From: an uncultured Burkholderiales bacterium
GTDB taxonomy: Bacteria > Pseudomonadota > Gammaproteobacteria > Burkholderiales > Burkholderiaceae_C
Length of the DNA stretch: 64,000 nucleotides
Direction of reading: 5' to 3'
Assembly (NCBI GenBank): GCA_943908475.1
Contig: CALTTG010000001.1
Coordinates: forward strand, 186,001-250,000
The notes under the pieces were generated by a model. It was not told the origin of the DNA, searched no databases, and saw nothing but the letters and a program-made list of their open reading frames with translations. Positions 54,042 through 63,711 of the stretch are shown one piece after another (within the stretch, counting starts at the first letter, position 1; every line of letters begins with the position of its first letter). Position numbers and translations under genes: made by a program.

Positions 54042-56411
54042 ATGTCCACCCTCACCGCCCCGCCCTCGCACCACGCCGCTGGGCAAAGCCTGCCGCACGA
54101 ATCGGCCTCGCTTCACGTCACCGGCCAAGCCCCTTACACCGATGACCTGCCCGAACTTCGGGGCACCTTGCATGCCGCGCTGGGGTTGTCGCCTGTGGCC
54201 CATGGCGAGCTGCTCGCGGTAGACATCGATGCGCTGCGGGCCATGCCCGGGGTGGTGGCGGTGTACACCGCCCAAGACATCCCCGGCATCAACGACTGTG
54301 GGGCCATTGTTCATGACGACCCCATCCTGGCCAACGACCGGGTGAGTTACCTGGGACAGCCCGTCTTCGTGGTCCTCAGCGAACGGCGGGAGCTGGCACG
54401 CAAGGCGGCCGCGCAAGCCCGCCATGTGCTGACCATCCGCCCCTTGCCCGCGCTGATCGATCCCGAGCAAGCCGATGGCGCACAGGCCTGGGTGGTGCCC
54501 CCAATGCGCCTGCAACGAGGCGATGCCACCCAAGCCTTGGCCGAGGCCCCGCACCGACTGCCTTTGAAAGTCCATCTGGGCGGGCAGGAGCAGTTCTACC
54601 TGGAAGGACAGATCTCTTACGCCATCCCCCAGGAAGGGCAAGGCATTCGCGTGCATTGCTCGACCCAGCACCCCAGCGAGATGCAGCACGCTGTGGCCCA
54701 CGCCCTGGGGCTTCAGGCGCACCATGTGCAGGTGGAGTGTCGCCGGATGGGCGGCGGGTTTGGCGGCAAGGAATCGCAATCGGCCCTGTTCGCTTGCGTG
54801 GCGGCCATGTGTGCCCGCCTCACGGGTCGTCCGGTCAAGCTGCGCCCCGACCGCGATGACGACTTCCTGATCACCGGCCGACGTCATTGTTTCGTGACCC
54901 AGATGGAACTGGGGCACGACGACGAAGGGCATTTGCTGGGCGCCCAGGTTCACTTTGTGTCGAGAGCAGGACATTCGGCCGATCTGTCGGCGCCCGTGAT
55001 GACACGGGCCTTGTGCCACTTTGACAATGCCTACTGGCTGCCTCATGTCGACATGACCGGCCACTGTGCGCGCACGAACACGCAGAGCAACACGGCCTTC
55101 CGGGGGTTCGGCGGACCACAAGGCGCGTTTGCGGTCGAGTACGCGCTGGACAGCATCGCGCGGCGATTGGGTCACGAAGCCCTGGACGTTCGCTGGCGCA
55201 ACCTCTATGGCACCACCGAGCGCAACGTGACACCGTATGGGCAAACCGTGACGGACAACGTGTTGCAGGCCCTGCTGTCCCAGCTGGAGGTCAGCAGCGA
55301 GTACCGCCAGCGGCGAACAGCCATCGACGCGTTCAACCGGCACAGCCCGGTGCTCAAAAAGGGCTTGGCACTCACGCCCCTGAAGTTCGGCATCTCGTTC
55401 AATGTCGTGCACCTCAACCAGGCCGGCGCGCTCGTGCACCTCTACAACGATGGCAGCCTGTTGGTGAACCATGGCGGCACCGAAATGGGTCAGGGTTTGA
55501 ACACCAAGGTGGCACAGATCGTGGCACAGACCCTGGGGGTGAGCCTTTCCCGCGTTCGCGTCACGGCCACCGACACCCAGAAAGTGGCCAACACCTCGGC
55601 CACGGCGGCCTCCACTGGGGCCGACCTCAACGGCAAAGCCGCCGAGGACGCTGCGCGGACCATTCGTCAGCGTCTGGTGACGCACTTGGCCCAACGCCAT
55701 GGCGTGAGTGAACACGATGTGATCTTTGCAGCGGGGGCACATGCCGATCACGATGTGGTGCGGGTTGGGTCGACCACCCTTGGTTTTGCCGAGGCGGTCA
55801 TGAGCGCCTACATGGCCCGCGTGCAACTGTGGTCCGACGGCTTTTACGCCACCCCCGGCCTGCACTGGAATCGCGAGACCATGCAAGGGCGTCCGTTCTA
55901 CTACTTCGCCTACGGCGCATCGGTGAGCGAGGTGCTGGTGGACACGCTGACAGGCGAGTGGAAGCTGCTGCGCGCGGACGTGCTGCACGACGTCGGACGG
56001 TCGATCAACCCTGCGATCGACCGTGGACAGATCGAAGGCGCCTTCATCCAGGGCATGGGATGGTTGACCAGCGAGGAGTTGTGGTGGCACCCGCAAACGG
56101 GCAAGCTGATGACGCACGCGCCGTCGACCTACAAAATCCCCACCGCGAGCGACTGCCCGGCAGATTTCCGAGTCGAGCTCTTCGACAACCAGAACGCGGA
56201 AGACTCGGTGTACCGCTCGAAAGCCGTGGGTGAGCCGCCACTGTTGCTGCCGTTTTCCGTGTTTTTTGCCTTGCGTGATGCGATTTCGTCGGTGGGAGAA
56301 CACCGCGTTGATCCACCGTTGCACGCGCCGGCCACGCCACAGGCCATCCTTCAGGCCGTGCAAGCCGTGCGTCAAGGCGCCCTCTCCGGCGGCGATGCCC
56401 TGAGCCCATGA
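54042..56411 (+). CDS. xdhB: Xanthine dehydrogenase molybdenum subunit
   Basis: Catalytic subunit of 789 aa that hydroxylates hypoxanthine and xanthine to urate at a molybdopterin centre. Cofactor loops include GGGFGGKES and FRGFGGPQGAF; the catalytic Glu lies in the motif VGEPPLLLPF near residue 730. It overlaps xdhC by four bases (ATGA). Confidence 0.95.
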   Translation: MSTLTAPPSHHAAGQSLPHESASLHVTGQAPYTDDLPELRGTLHAALGLSPVAHGELLAVDIDALRAMPGVVAVYTAQDIPGINDCGAIVHDDPILANDRVSYLGQPVFVVLSERRELARKAAAQARHVLTIRPLPALIDPEQADGAQAWVVPPMRLQRGDATQALAEAPHRLPLKVHLGGQEQFYLEGQISYAIPQEGQGIRVHCSTQHPSEMQHAVAHALGLQAHHVQVECRRMGGGFGGKESQSALFACVAAMCARLTGRPVKLRPDRDDDFLITGRRHCFVTQMELGHDDEGHLLGAQVHFVSRAGHSADLSAPVMTRALCHFDNAYWLPHVDMTGHCARTNTQSNTAFRGFGGPQGAFAVEYALDSIARRLGHEALDVRWRNLYGTTERNVTPYGQTVTDNVLQALLSQLEVSSEYRQRRTAIDAFNRHSPVLKKGLALTPLKFGISFNVVHLNQAGALVHLYNDGSLLVNHGGTEMGQGLNTKVAQIVAQTLGVSLSRVRVTATDTQKVANTSATAASTGADLNGKAAEDAARTIRQRLVTHLAQRHGVSEHDVIFAAGAHADHDVVRVGSTTLGFAEAVMSAYMARVQLWSDGFYATPGLHWNRETMQGRPFYYFAYGASVSEVLVDTLTGEWKLLRADVLHDVGRSINPAIDRGQIEGAFIQGMGWLTSEELWWHPQTGKLMTHAPSTYKIPTASDCPADFRVELFDNQNAEDSVYRSKAVGEPPLLLPFSVFFALRDAISSVGEHRVDPPLHAPATPQAILQAVQAVRQGALSGGDALSP

Positions 56412-57235
56412 ACCTGCGCCTCGCTGCCGAGCAATGCCTGGCACAGCACACCCCGGGCTGTGTGATCGAAGTGGGCGCCATTCGAGGCTCCACCCCCAGG
56501 AACACGGGCGCGCGGATGCTGGTCACGCTTCAGCACAGTTGGGGCACGATTGGGGGTGGTCACCTCGAATGGCAGGCGATGGCGCTGGCCCGGCAAGTCT
56601 TGCAAGAGACACCCCATGCGAGACCGTGGTCCAAGACCTTTCCGCTCGGTCCGGCCCTGGGGCAGTGCTGTGGCGGGTCGGTGGTGCTGAACTTCATGCC
56701 ACTCTCGTCGGAAGTGCTGGCGCACTGGCCCCCGCCGATCCCGCGCTTTCACCTGGAGTTGCACGGTGCAGGCCACGTCGGGCGGGCGCTGGTGAACTTG
56801 CTGCGAGACATCGATTGCACGGTTCGATGGATCGACCAGCGGATGGACGACGTCCCGAGCCTGACCGAAGGCTGGGATGTGGAGCGTTGGCCCCCGCACA
56901 TTGAACCGCTGGGCACCGACGACGCGGTGGCCGAAGCCATCGATGCGCCCGCGCAGGCGCTGCACCTGGTGATGACCCACCGCCATGATCTGGACCTTGC
57001 CCTGGTTCACGCCCTGTTGTCGAGAACCGACGTTCAGCAGGGTCAGGCTTGGGTGGGCATGATCGGCTCGCAGACCAAACGGGCCAGCTTCGAGCATCGG
57101 CTGCAACGGATGGGGCACGCCCCAGACACGGTGGCCCGCCTGTGCTGTCCCATCGGCCTGCCGGGGCTCTCAGGGAAAGAGCCCGCCGTGATTGCCGTGT
57201 CGGTGGTGGCTCAACTGCTGTTGCTGCGGCCCTGA
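56408..57235 (+). CDS. xdhC: Xanthine dehydrogenase accessory protein XdhC
   Basis: Cytoplasmic chaperone of 275 aa that inserts sulfurated molybdenum cofactor into XdhB. The N-terminal CoxI-like part has RGSTPRNTGARML and CCGGSVVL; the Rossmann C-terminal part has LHGAGHVGRALV and VGMIGSQTKR. It ends the xdhABC operon, convergent with the serine hydrolase gene eight bases on. Confidence 0.93.
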   Translation: MNLRLAAEQCLAQHTPGCVIEVGAIRGSTPRNTGARMLVTLQHSWGTIGGGHLEWQAMALARQVLQETPHARPWSKTFPLGPALGQCCGGSVVLNFMPLSSEVLAHWPPPIPRFHLELHGAGHVGRALVNLLRDIDCTVRWIDQRMDDVPSLTEGWDVERWPPHIEPLGTDDAVAEAIDAPAQALHLVMTHRHDLDLALVHALLSRTDVQQGQAWVGMIGSQTKRASFEHRLQRMGHAPDTVARLCCPIGLPGLSGKEPAVIAVSVVAQLLLLRP

Positions 57236-57243
57236 TCGCCAGT

Positions 57244-58458
57244 TCACTTCAAAGGAGAGAGGCGATCGGCAATGGCCCGGGCGAGCAGCGCAGCCTCTTC
57301 AGCATGTGCGCCTGGCACGTCGTCATCACTGAGACGGACCACCACCACGTTCTGGCGGGGCGACACGTAAATCGACTGACCCCGGATGCCCAAGGCCGAG
57401 AAGTCACCCCGAGGGCCTTCCATGGGCCACCAATGGTAAGCAAAGCCGAACAAGTTCATCCGCTTCGCGGTGCGTGGCACGTCCCGCGCATGCCACGCGG
57501 CAGGGTCGGTGAAGGTGGTGGAGAGCCGCACCCAGGATGCCGGCACGATTTGCCGACCATTGAAGCGACCACCTTGCGCCATCATTTGACCCACGGCCGC
57601 GTAGCTGCGGGCGGTCGCCTGCAAGCAGCACAGCGAAAAGGCGCCGCCCTCCCCGTCGGTGAGCAACCGCGCGCTGTCCGGCATGCCCATGGGTTGCCAC
57701 AACCACTCCTGCAGGTAGACGGGCAAAGGTTTGCCTGTGGCGCCTTCCAGCGCCAACTGAATCACCTGGGTGGTGATGCTGGTGTACTCGTAGCGCTGGC
57801 CGGGCTTCGACGAGCGCGTCAGCGTGGGCGACAACACCTGCTGACGCATCGTCATGCCTTGCCAACCGCCCGTGGCGCGGTGCACCGCAGCCTGAACGAA
57901 CAAGGCCACACGCGCCGACTCTTCGGAAAACGCCACGCCACTGGACATGGTGAGCGCCTGGCGGAACGTCACGCCCTCGAACGCCGTGCCACGAAGGTCA
58001 GGGGCGTAACGGTCCATGGGATCGTCGATGGATCCGATCGATTTCTCGGCCAAGGCAATGCCCACCATCAGCCCCACGAGTTGTTTCATCATCGAAAACG
58101 ACTGATGAAGGCTGCCTGCGCCATGACCGCCCGAATGGTGCTCGAAGACGACCTGCCCCTGGTGCAGCACCATGTAGCTGGCCACCCGACCTTCCTTGAG
58201 GAACTCTCTCAAGGTGCGGGCGCCGGTCTGGTGCTGGAACAACACATCGCCCAGGTCCACCGACGGGCCACGGGGCAACACCACAGGTGATGCCGAGCGG
58301 GCGATGACCTGCTGAGGCAACACCCACTCGGGTTTGTACAACCAACCGGGCAAGGACAGCGCCGACGCGGCCATGGGCAGGCCCAAAGCTGCGCCCAACA
58401 GGCCACGCCGAACAGTCAGCCACAGCCGGTGAGGCAACAAGCTCACAAGGGTCTTCAT
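57244..58458 (-). CDS. Serine hydrolase of the beta-lactamase/class C family
   Basis: Exported enzyme of 404 aa with an N-terminal hydrophobic signal/anchor. The nucleophile motif SFSMMKQ (SxxK) and the YTS of YEYTSITTQ are in place. It resembles esterases and peptidases of family S12 rather than true beta-lactamases. It sits between xdhC and puuD, but no known purine step needs it. An ATG ten codons upstream (58488) is an alternative start; the chosen one has GGAG upstream at a long spacing. Confidence 0.82.
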   Translation of the reverse strand: MKTLVSLLPHRLWLTVRRGLLGAALGLPMAASALSLPGWLYKPEWVLPQQVIARSASPVVLPRGPSVDLGDVLFQHQTGARTLREFLKEGRVASYMVLHQGQVVFEHHSGGHGAGSLHQSFSMMKQLVGLMVGIALAEKSIGSIDDPMDRYAPDLRGTAFEGVTFRQALTMSSGVAFSEESARVALFVQAAVHRATGGWQGMTMRQQVLSPTLTRSSKPGQRYEYTSITTQVIQLALEGATGKPLPVYLQEWLWQPMGMPDSARLLTDGEGGAFSLCCLQATARSYAAVGQMMAQGGRFNGRQIVPASWVRLSTTFTDPAAWHARDVPRTAKRMNLFGFAYHWWPMEGPRGDFSALGIRGQSIYVSPRQNVVVVRLSDDDVPGAHAEEAALLARAIADRLSPLK

Positions 58459-58538
58459 CTGTGCAAAAGCTCCATTTATCAAGCCCACAGTTTAGTGGGG
58501 CCCGTCGGCCAGTGCACGGGAAGGCGTGACAGACCGTA

Positions 58539-59774
58539 TCAAGGGGACGGCAATGACTGGAACCACGCCCCCAGCGCAGCCCGCTCCACCTCCGTGATGC
58601 CGGTGGCGTTGTTCATGGGCATGGCCTTGAGCACCACCGCTTGCTGGTGGATCTGAAGCGCGTGCTGGCGAATGAGCGCGGCCTCATGCAAAGCCACACC
58701 CTTGCTGGCCAGCTGGGCATTGTGACAGCTCACGCAGCGCTGGGCCACGATCTGCTGCACCAAGGCGAAGCGCTCGACCTCGGAGGTCTTGGACACCGGC
58801 GCCACCGAGTCGGCAGATGCGGCCTTGCCCAGGGGCGGCGCCGTCCAGATGGCAACCCCGAGCAGCAACGCGCCCCCCGCCAGTGCCCACCCCCACGGTG
58901 CCGCGCGTCCGGCCACCGCCGTCTTGTGACGGGCCACGAAAAAGTGACGGATCAAGGCGCCAGCCAGCATGATGCCCACCAGCACCAACCAATTGTGGGC
59001 ATGACCGTGGGCCCAGCCGTAATGGTTGCTGAGCATCGCGAACAAGACCGGCAGCGTGAAGTACGTGTTGTGGACGCTGCGCTGCTTGCCGCGTTGGCCG
59101 TGAGCGGGGTCCACAGGTTCGCCCGCACGCAGGGCCGCCACGACCTTGCGTTGACCCGGGATGATCCAGCGGGCCACGTTGGCGCTCATCGCGGTGGCCA
59201 TCATGGCCCCCACCAACAGGAAGGCCGCACGCCCAGCGAACAACTGGCAGGCCAGCCATGTGGCCAACACCACCACCAAGAACACCAGTGTCCCCACGAT
59301 CTTGTCGCCTTGAGGCCCCTTGCCCAAGGTGCGGCAAATGAGGTCATAAACCAACCAGAACACCACCAGGAAACCCAGCGCCACGTGAATGGCCACGACC
59401 GGGCGCCAATCGTGAACGCTCTTGTCAATGAGGAAGGTGCCTGCATTGAACAGGTACAAGACCGTGAACAACGCGAAGCCGGTCAGCCAAGTGGAATAGC
59501 TTTCCCAATAAAACCAATGCAGGTGTTTGGGCAAACTCGGTGGGGCCCCTTGGTACTTCTGCGGGTTGTAAAAGCCTCCGCCATGAACGGCCCACAATTC
59601 ACCGCCCACGCCTTTGGCCTTGAGCGCCGGATCTTCCGGCGGTGTGAGGCTGTTGTCGAGCCACACAAAGTAGAACGACGAGCCGATCCAGGCGATGGCC
59701 ACGATGACATGGGCCCAGCGCAGCAAAAGGTTCAGCCACTCCAGGGCATGGTTCATCCAGGGTGTGAAGTCCAT
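58539..59774 (-). CDS. puuD: Membrane urate hydroxylase PuuD
   Basis: Inner-membrane enzyme of 411 aa that oxidises urate to 5-hydroxyisourate without making hydrogen peroxide. The N-terminal 300 residues form about eight helices with conserved His and Trp (WAHVIVAIAWIGSSFYFVWL). The C-terminus is a cytochrome c domain with CVSCHN (about residue 347) and MPMNNATG as the Met ligand region. The gene follows uraH by nine bases, so the next enzyme is made from the same transcript. Confidence 0.93.
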   Translation of the reverse strand: MDFTPWMNHALEWLNLLLRWAHVIVAIAWIGSSFYFVWLDNSLTPPEDPALKAKGVGGELWAVHGGGFYNPQKYQGAPPSLPKHLHWFYWESYSTWLTGFALFTVLYLFNAGTFLIDKSVHDWRPVVAIHVALGFLVVFWLVYDLICRTLGKGPQGDKIVGTLVFLVVVLATWLACQLFAGRAAFLLVGAMMATAMSANVARWIIPGQRKVVAALRAGEPVDPAHGQRGKQRSVHNTYFTLPVLFAMLSNHYGWAHGHAHNWLVLVGIMLAGALIRHFFVARHKTAVAGRAAPWGWALAGGALLLGVAIWTAPPLGKAASADSVAPVSKTSEVERFALVQQIVAQRCVSCHNAQLASKGVALHEAALIRQHALQIHQQAVVLKAMPMNNATGITEVERAALGAWFQSLPSP

Positions 59775-59783
59775 GTTGCTCCC

Positions 59784-60194
59784 TCAACTGCCGCGGTAAG
59801 TGGAATAGGCCCATGGACTGACCAACAGGGGCACGTGGTAGTGCGCATTGGCATCGGCCACACCAAAATCCAACGGCACCTTGCTCAAGAATGCCGGGCT
59901 GGGCAAGGCCGCTCCTTGCCGCCGGAAGTACCCCTCCACGTCAAACACCAAGCGGTAGCAGCCCGGCTTGAAATCGTCACCGCTGAGCATGGGGCCATCG
60001 ACCCGGCCGTCGGCGTTGGTGAGCACACTGCGAAGGGACAACCACCGGCCTTCTGCACACCCTTCGGGTGACGCCTCTCGCACATAGAGTTCGATGTGCA
60101 TCCCGGCGGCAGGTCCGCCCTTGACGGTGTCCAGCACATGGGTGGTCAATCGGCCACTGGCCGGGGGCGGGGTGTGGGGTGAAATCTGAGACAC
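59784..60194 (-). CDS. uraH: 5-hydroxyisourate hydrolase
   Basis: Transthyretin-fold enzyme of 136 aa that hydrolyses hydroxyisourate to OHCU. The conserved parts are LTTHVLDTVKGGPAAGM, VLTNADGRVDGP and the signature end YSTYRGS. The GTG beginning SQISPH with AGGA 7 nt upstream is preferred over a GTG eleven codons earlier. It is divergent from the GntR gene. Confidence 0.93.
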   Translation of the reverse strand: MSQISPHTPPPASGRLTTHVLDTVKGGPAAGMHIELYVREASPEGCAEGRWLSLRSVLTNADGRVDGPMLSGDDFKPGCYRLVFDVEGYFRRQGAALPSPAFLSKVPLDFGVADANAHYHVPLLVSPWAYSTYRGS

Positions 60195-60232
60195 GGCAAC
60201 GTCCTGGAGAGCTTGCACACGGTTCACAAAAC

Positions 60233-60240
60233 TGTATACA
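60233..60240. promoter_or_regulatory. Candidate GntR operator
   Basis: TGTATACA is a perfect 8-bp palindrome in the 57-nt gap between the uraH and GntR starts. FadR-subfamily GntR proteins often bind short palindromes of this kind. It is a candidate only, based on position and symmetry. Confidence 0.45.
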
Positions 60241-60251
60241 CTTTAACCACG

Positions 60252-60974
60252 ATGAGTGCCGCACGCAAGACAAACCCCACCGAGATCGCGCCAGACAGCG
60301 AAGCCAGCAGTTCCACCACCGAGCACATTGTGGTCGCCGTGACACGGGCCATCGTGGAGCACCGGTTGCTGCCCGGCGCCAAGCTGGTCGAGCAAAAACT
60401 GGCCGACCGGTTCGGTGTGTCGCGAACCATTGTTCGCCAGGCTTTGTTCCGGCTGTCACAGCTCAAGCTGGTGCGCCTGGAGCCCGCCCGTGGCGCATTC
60501 GTGGCCGAGCCTTCCATCGAAGAGGCCCGTGAGGTGTTTGCCGTGCGCCGCATGGTCGAAGGGCAGATGATTCGCCAGTTGATCGCTCAACTCAAGCCGG
60601 CAGACCTCAAACGGTTGAAAGCACACGTGAAAGAAGAGCGCGCTGCCGTGGCCCGCATTGACGTGGCCAACCGCACCCGCCTGTTGTTCGATTTCCACGT
60701 GTGCATCGCGCAGGCCTTGGGCAACCAGGTGCTGGTCGATCTGATTCAGGAGCTGGTGTCTCGCTGTTCGCTGATCACCTTGATGTACCAGTCGGCCGAC
60801 GATGCAGAAGTCTCCAATGCCGAGCACAGCGACATCCTGGCCGCCATTGAGGCGCGGGACGCCGAGCTCGCCGCCCGCCTGATCGATGAGCACCTGCTCA
60901 CGGTGTCTCGCCAACTGACCGAGCGTCGGCGAGTGCCCAGTCTTCGTCTGGAAGACGCCTTCAGCCCCCATTGA
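60252..60974 (+). CDS. GntR-family regulator (FCD domain)
   Basis: Repressor of 240 aa with an N-terminal winged helix (LADRFGVSRTIVRQALFRL) and a helical FCD ligand domain (FDFHVCIAQALGNQVL, and NAEHSDILAAIEARD with metal-binding His). It is divergent from uraH-puuD and ahead of puuE and the fusion gene, so it probably controls the allantoin end of the pathway. Confidence 0.88.
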   Translation: MSAARKTNPTEIAPDSEASSSTTEHIVVAVTRAIVEHRLLPGAKLVEQKLADRFGVSRTIVRQALFRLSQLKLVRLEPARGAFVAEPSIEEAREVFAVRRMVEGQMIRQLIAQLKPADLKRLKAHVKEERAAVARIDVANRTRLLFDFHVCIAQALGNQVLVDLIQELVSRCSLITLMYQSADDAEVSNAEHSDILAAIEARDAELAARLIDEHLLTVSRQLTERRRVPSLRLEDAFSPH

Positions 60975-60976
60975 CC

Positions 60977-61930
60977 ATGACATACGACAGCACCCAGCCC
61001 TACCCTCGCGACCTGGTGGGTCACGGGCCCGATGTGCCCCATGCAAAGTGGCCTGGCGGTGCCCGCATCGCCGTTCAGTTCGTGCTCAACTACGAGGAAG
61101 GTGGTGAGAACCACGTGCTGCACGGCGACGCGGGGTCGGAGCAGTTCCTCTCAGAAATCATCGGTGCGGCGAGTTTCCCAGCTCGGCACATGAGCATGGA
61201 TTCGATCTACGAGTACGGCTCACGCGCCGGGGTCTGGCGTTTGTTGCGCGAGTTCGAGCAACGGGGCTTGCCCCTCACGGTGTTCGGTGTGTCCATGGCA
61301 CTGGCTCGCCACCCCGAGTTGACCAAGGTGTTGAACGACCACGGGCACGAGATTGCGTGTCACTCTTGGCGGTGGATCCACTACCAGCACATGGACGAGG
61401 CGACGGAGCGCGAGCACATCGCCAAAGGCACGGCCATCATCCGGGAGATGACCCAAGGCCAGTGGCCTTTGGGGTGGTACACCGGACGCGACAGTCCGAA
61501 CACGCGACGGTTGGTGATGGCGCATGGGGGCTACGAGTACGACAGCGATTACTACGGTGACGACCTGCCCTTCTGGATGAAGGTTGCCCTCGACGACGGT
61601 GAGGTGGGGCATCAACTCGTGATCCCCTACACCTTGGACGCCAACGACATGCGGTTCGCCTCCCCGCAAGGTTTCAACACGGGCGATCACTTCTTCGAGT
61701 ACCTGCGAGACAGCTTCGACGTGCTCTACGCCGAGGGCGACCCCGCCGGCCTGAACCGCCCCAAGATGATGAGCATCGGCATGCATTGCCGACTCCTGGG
61801 GCGCCCTGGGCGCATGCGAGGGTTGCAGAAGTTCTTGGATCACATCCAGGCTCACCGGGACGTGTGGGTGTGCCGTCGGATCGACATCGCGCGCCACTGG
61901 AAGGCCGTCCATCCCTGTCCGAAAGCCTGA
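60977..61930 (+). CDS. puuE: Allantoinase PuuE (polysaccharide-deacetylase type)
   Basis: Hydrolase of 317 aa that opens allantoin to allantoate. It shows the PuuE hallmarks: EEGGENHVLHGD, the deacetylase-like EIACHSWRW, GWYTGRDSPNTRRL and SIGMHCRLLGRPGR. The ATG is preferred over a TTG two codons upstream that overlaps the GntR stop. The fusion gene follows after two bases. Confidence 0.93.
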   Translation: MTYDSTQPYPRDLVGHGPDVPHAKWPGGARIAVQFVLNYEEGGENHVLHGDAGSEQFLSEIIGAASFPARHMSMDSIYEYGSRAGVWRLLREFEQRGLPLTVFGVSMALARHPELTKVLNDHGHEIACHSWRWIHYQHMDEATEREHIAKGTAIIREMTQGQWPLGWYTGRDSPNTRRLVMAHGGYEYDSDYYGDDLPFWMKVALDDGEVGHQLVIPYTLDANDMRFASPQGFNTGDHFFEYLRDSFDVLYAEGDPAGLNRPKMMSIGMHCRLLGRPGRMRGLQKFLDHIQAHRDVWVCRRIDIARHWKAVHPCPKA

Positions 61931-61932
61931 CC

Positions 61933-63711
61933 ATGATGTCATCGATGACCCTCGACGGCCTGAACGCGCTGGATCGCGCGGCCTTCACACGAGCGCTGGA
62001 GGGCGTGTACGAGCATTCACCCTGGATTGCCCAGCGCGCCTGGGATCAGCGGCCCTTTCGCACCCTGCACCAGCTCAAGCATGGGCTGGCCCAAGTGGTC
62101 GCTCAGGCCACATCCGAAGAACAACTGGGCCTGATCAGGGCCCACCCCGAACTGGCGGGCAAAGCCGCGGTGGCCGGGGCGCTCACCCAGGAATCGACCC
62201 ATGAGCAGCGCACGGCAGGACTGGGCCACTGCACACCCGAGGAGTTCGCGCAACTGCAACGGCTGAATCAGGCGTACAACGCCAAGTTTGGCTTCCCCTT
62301 CATCTTGGCCGTTCGCGGGCCCAGAGGCACGGGGCTGAGCCGCCAGGCCATCATCGAAACCTTTGCCAGGCGGTTGAAGCACAACGCCGCGTACGAACAA
62401 GCCGAATGCCTGCGGCAGATCCACCGCATCGCCGAAATCCGCCTGAACGACAAGTTTGACCATGTGCCGCAATGGGGCAATCAGGTGTGGGACTGGGCGG
62501 AAGCCCTGGCCGTCCACACCGAGGGCGATGTGGGCGTGCTCACCGTCACCTACATGACCGCAGCCCACCAGGCCTGCGCCAGGCAACTGCAAGCCTGGAT
62601 GCAAGACGCGGGTTTCGATGTGGTGAACATCGACGCGGTGGGCAATGTGGTGGGCGTGTACCACGGCACCGACCCTTCGGCGCCAAGGCTGCTGACAGGC
62701 TCCCATTACGACACGGTTCGCAACGGCGGCAAATACGACGGCCGCCTGGGCATCTTGGTGCCCATGGTGGCCGTTCAGGCCTTGTGCGCCGAGGGTCGGC
62801 GCTTGCCGTTCGGGATTGAAGTGGTTGGGTTTGCCGAAGAAGAGGGGCAGCGCTACAAGGCCACGTTCCTGGGATCCGGCGCGTTGGTGGGCGCCTTCGA
62901 CCCCCAATGGCTGACGCAAACCGACGCGCAAGGCATCAGCCTGCAACAGGCCCTCCAGCGGGCTGGGTTTTCGGGTCACTTGGGCAACATCCAGGCGCTG
63001 GTGCGTGACGCGCGTCAGTACCGGGGGTTTGTCGAAGTGCACATCGAACAAGGTCCGGTGCTGAACGAACGCGACTTGCCTCTGGGCGTGGTCAGCGGCA
63101 TCAACGGCGTGATGCGCCTGACGGGCACGGCCTTGGGGGTGGCCTGTCATGCAGGGACCACCCCGATGACCATGCGACAAGATGCAGCGGCTGCAGTGGC
63201 CGAATTGCTGCTGTGGGTGGAACAGAGGGCGCTGGCCGATCAACACTCGCCCGACGGCCCATCGGTCGGCACGGTCGGGGTGGTGCATGTGCCCCACGGC
63301 GCGGTCAATGTCGTGCCAGGGCGCTGCGATTTCACCCTGGACTTGCGTGCACCGACCAATGCACAACGCGACGCCTTGGCGGCCGATGTGCTGGCCCACG
63401 CTCAGGTCATTGCCGCGCGCCGGGGGGTGGAAATCAACATCGACGAATCGGTGCGGGCGTCAGCGGCCCCCAGCGACCCGACTTGGCAAGCCCGCTGGGC
63501 CGGAGCGGTCGACGCGCTGGGCCTGCCCGTGTTTTGCCTGCCCAGCGGCGCGGGCCACGACGCCATGAAGCTTCACGATGTCATGCCACAAGCCATGCTG
63601 TTCGTTCGGGGCGGGCATGCCGGCATCAGCCACAACCCGCTGGAAACCATCACCAATGACGATGCACAGTTGTGCGTCGAGGCCTTCATGCACCTGCTGG
63701 AACAACCATGA
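61933..63711 (+). CDS. uraD-allC: OHCU decarboxylase / allantoate amidohydrolase fusion
   Basis: Protein of 592 aa with two complete enzymes. Residues about 1-170 are UraD (RAHPELAG with its catalytic His and EQRTAGL), giving S-allantoin. From about 180 to the end it is an M20-family amidohydrolase of the allantoate/ureidoglycine type: LTGSHYDTVRNGGKYDGRLG, AEEEGQRY, HIEQGPVL, SGAGHDAM and GHAGISHNPLE. It therefore performs the steps before and after PuuE. Its stop overlaps the next ATG by four bases. Confidence 0.92.
   Translation: MMSSMTLDGLNALDRAAFTRALEGVYEHSPWIAQRAWDQRPFRTLHQLKHGLAQVVAQATSEEQLGLIRAHPELAGKAAVAGALTQESTHEQRTAGLGHCTPEEFAQLQRLNQAYNAKFGFPFILAVRGPRGTGLSRQAIIETFARRLKHNAAYEQAECLRQIHRIAEIRLNDKFDHVPQWGNQVWDWAEALAVHTEGDVGVLTVTYMTAAHQACARQLQAWMQDAGFDVVNIDAVGNVVGVYHGTDPSAPRLLTGSHYDTVRNGGKYDGRLGILVPMVAVQALCAEGRRLPFGIEVVGFAEEEGQRYKATFLGSGALVGAFDPQWLTQTDAQGISLQQALQRAGFSGHLGNIQALVRDARQYRGFVEVHIEQGPVLNERDLPLGVVSGINGVMRLTGTALGVACHAGTTPMTMRQDAAAAVAELLLWVEQRALADQHSPDGPSVGTVGVVHVPHGAVNVVPGRCDFTLDLRAPTNAQRDALAADVLAHAQVIAARRGVEINIDESVRASAAPSDPTWQARWAGAVDALGLPVFCLPSGAGHDAMKLHDVMPQAMLFVRGGHAGISHNPLETITNDDAQLCVEAFMHLLEQP

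Noticed and set aside
53919..56444. Very long open frame opposite xdhB (about 840 codons)
   Set aside because: It is an antisense shadow of GC-rich xdhB, has no start signal and no family-like composition.
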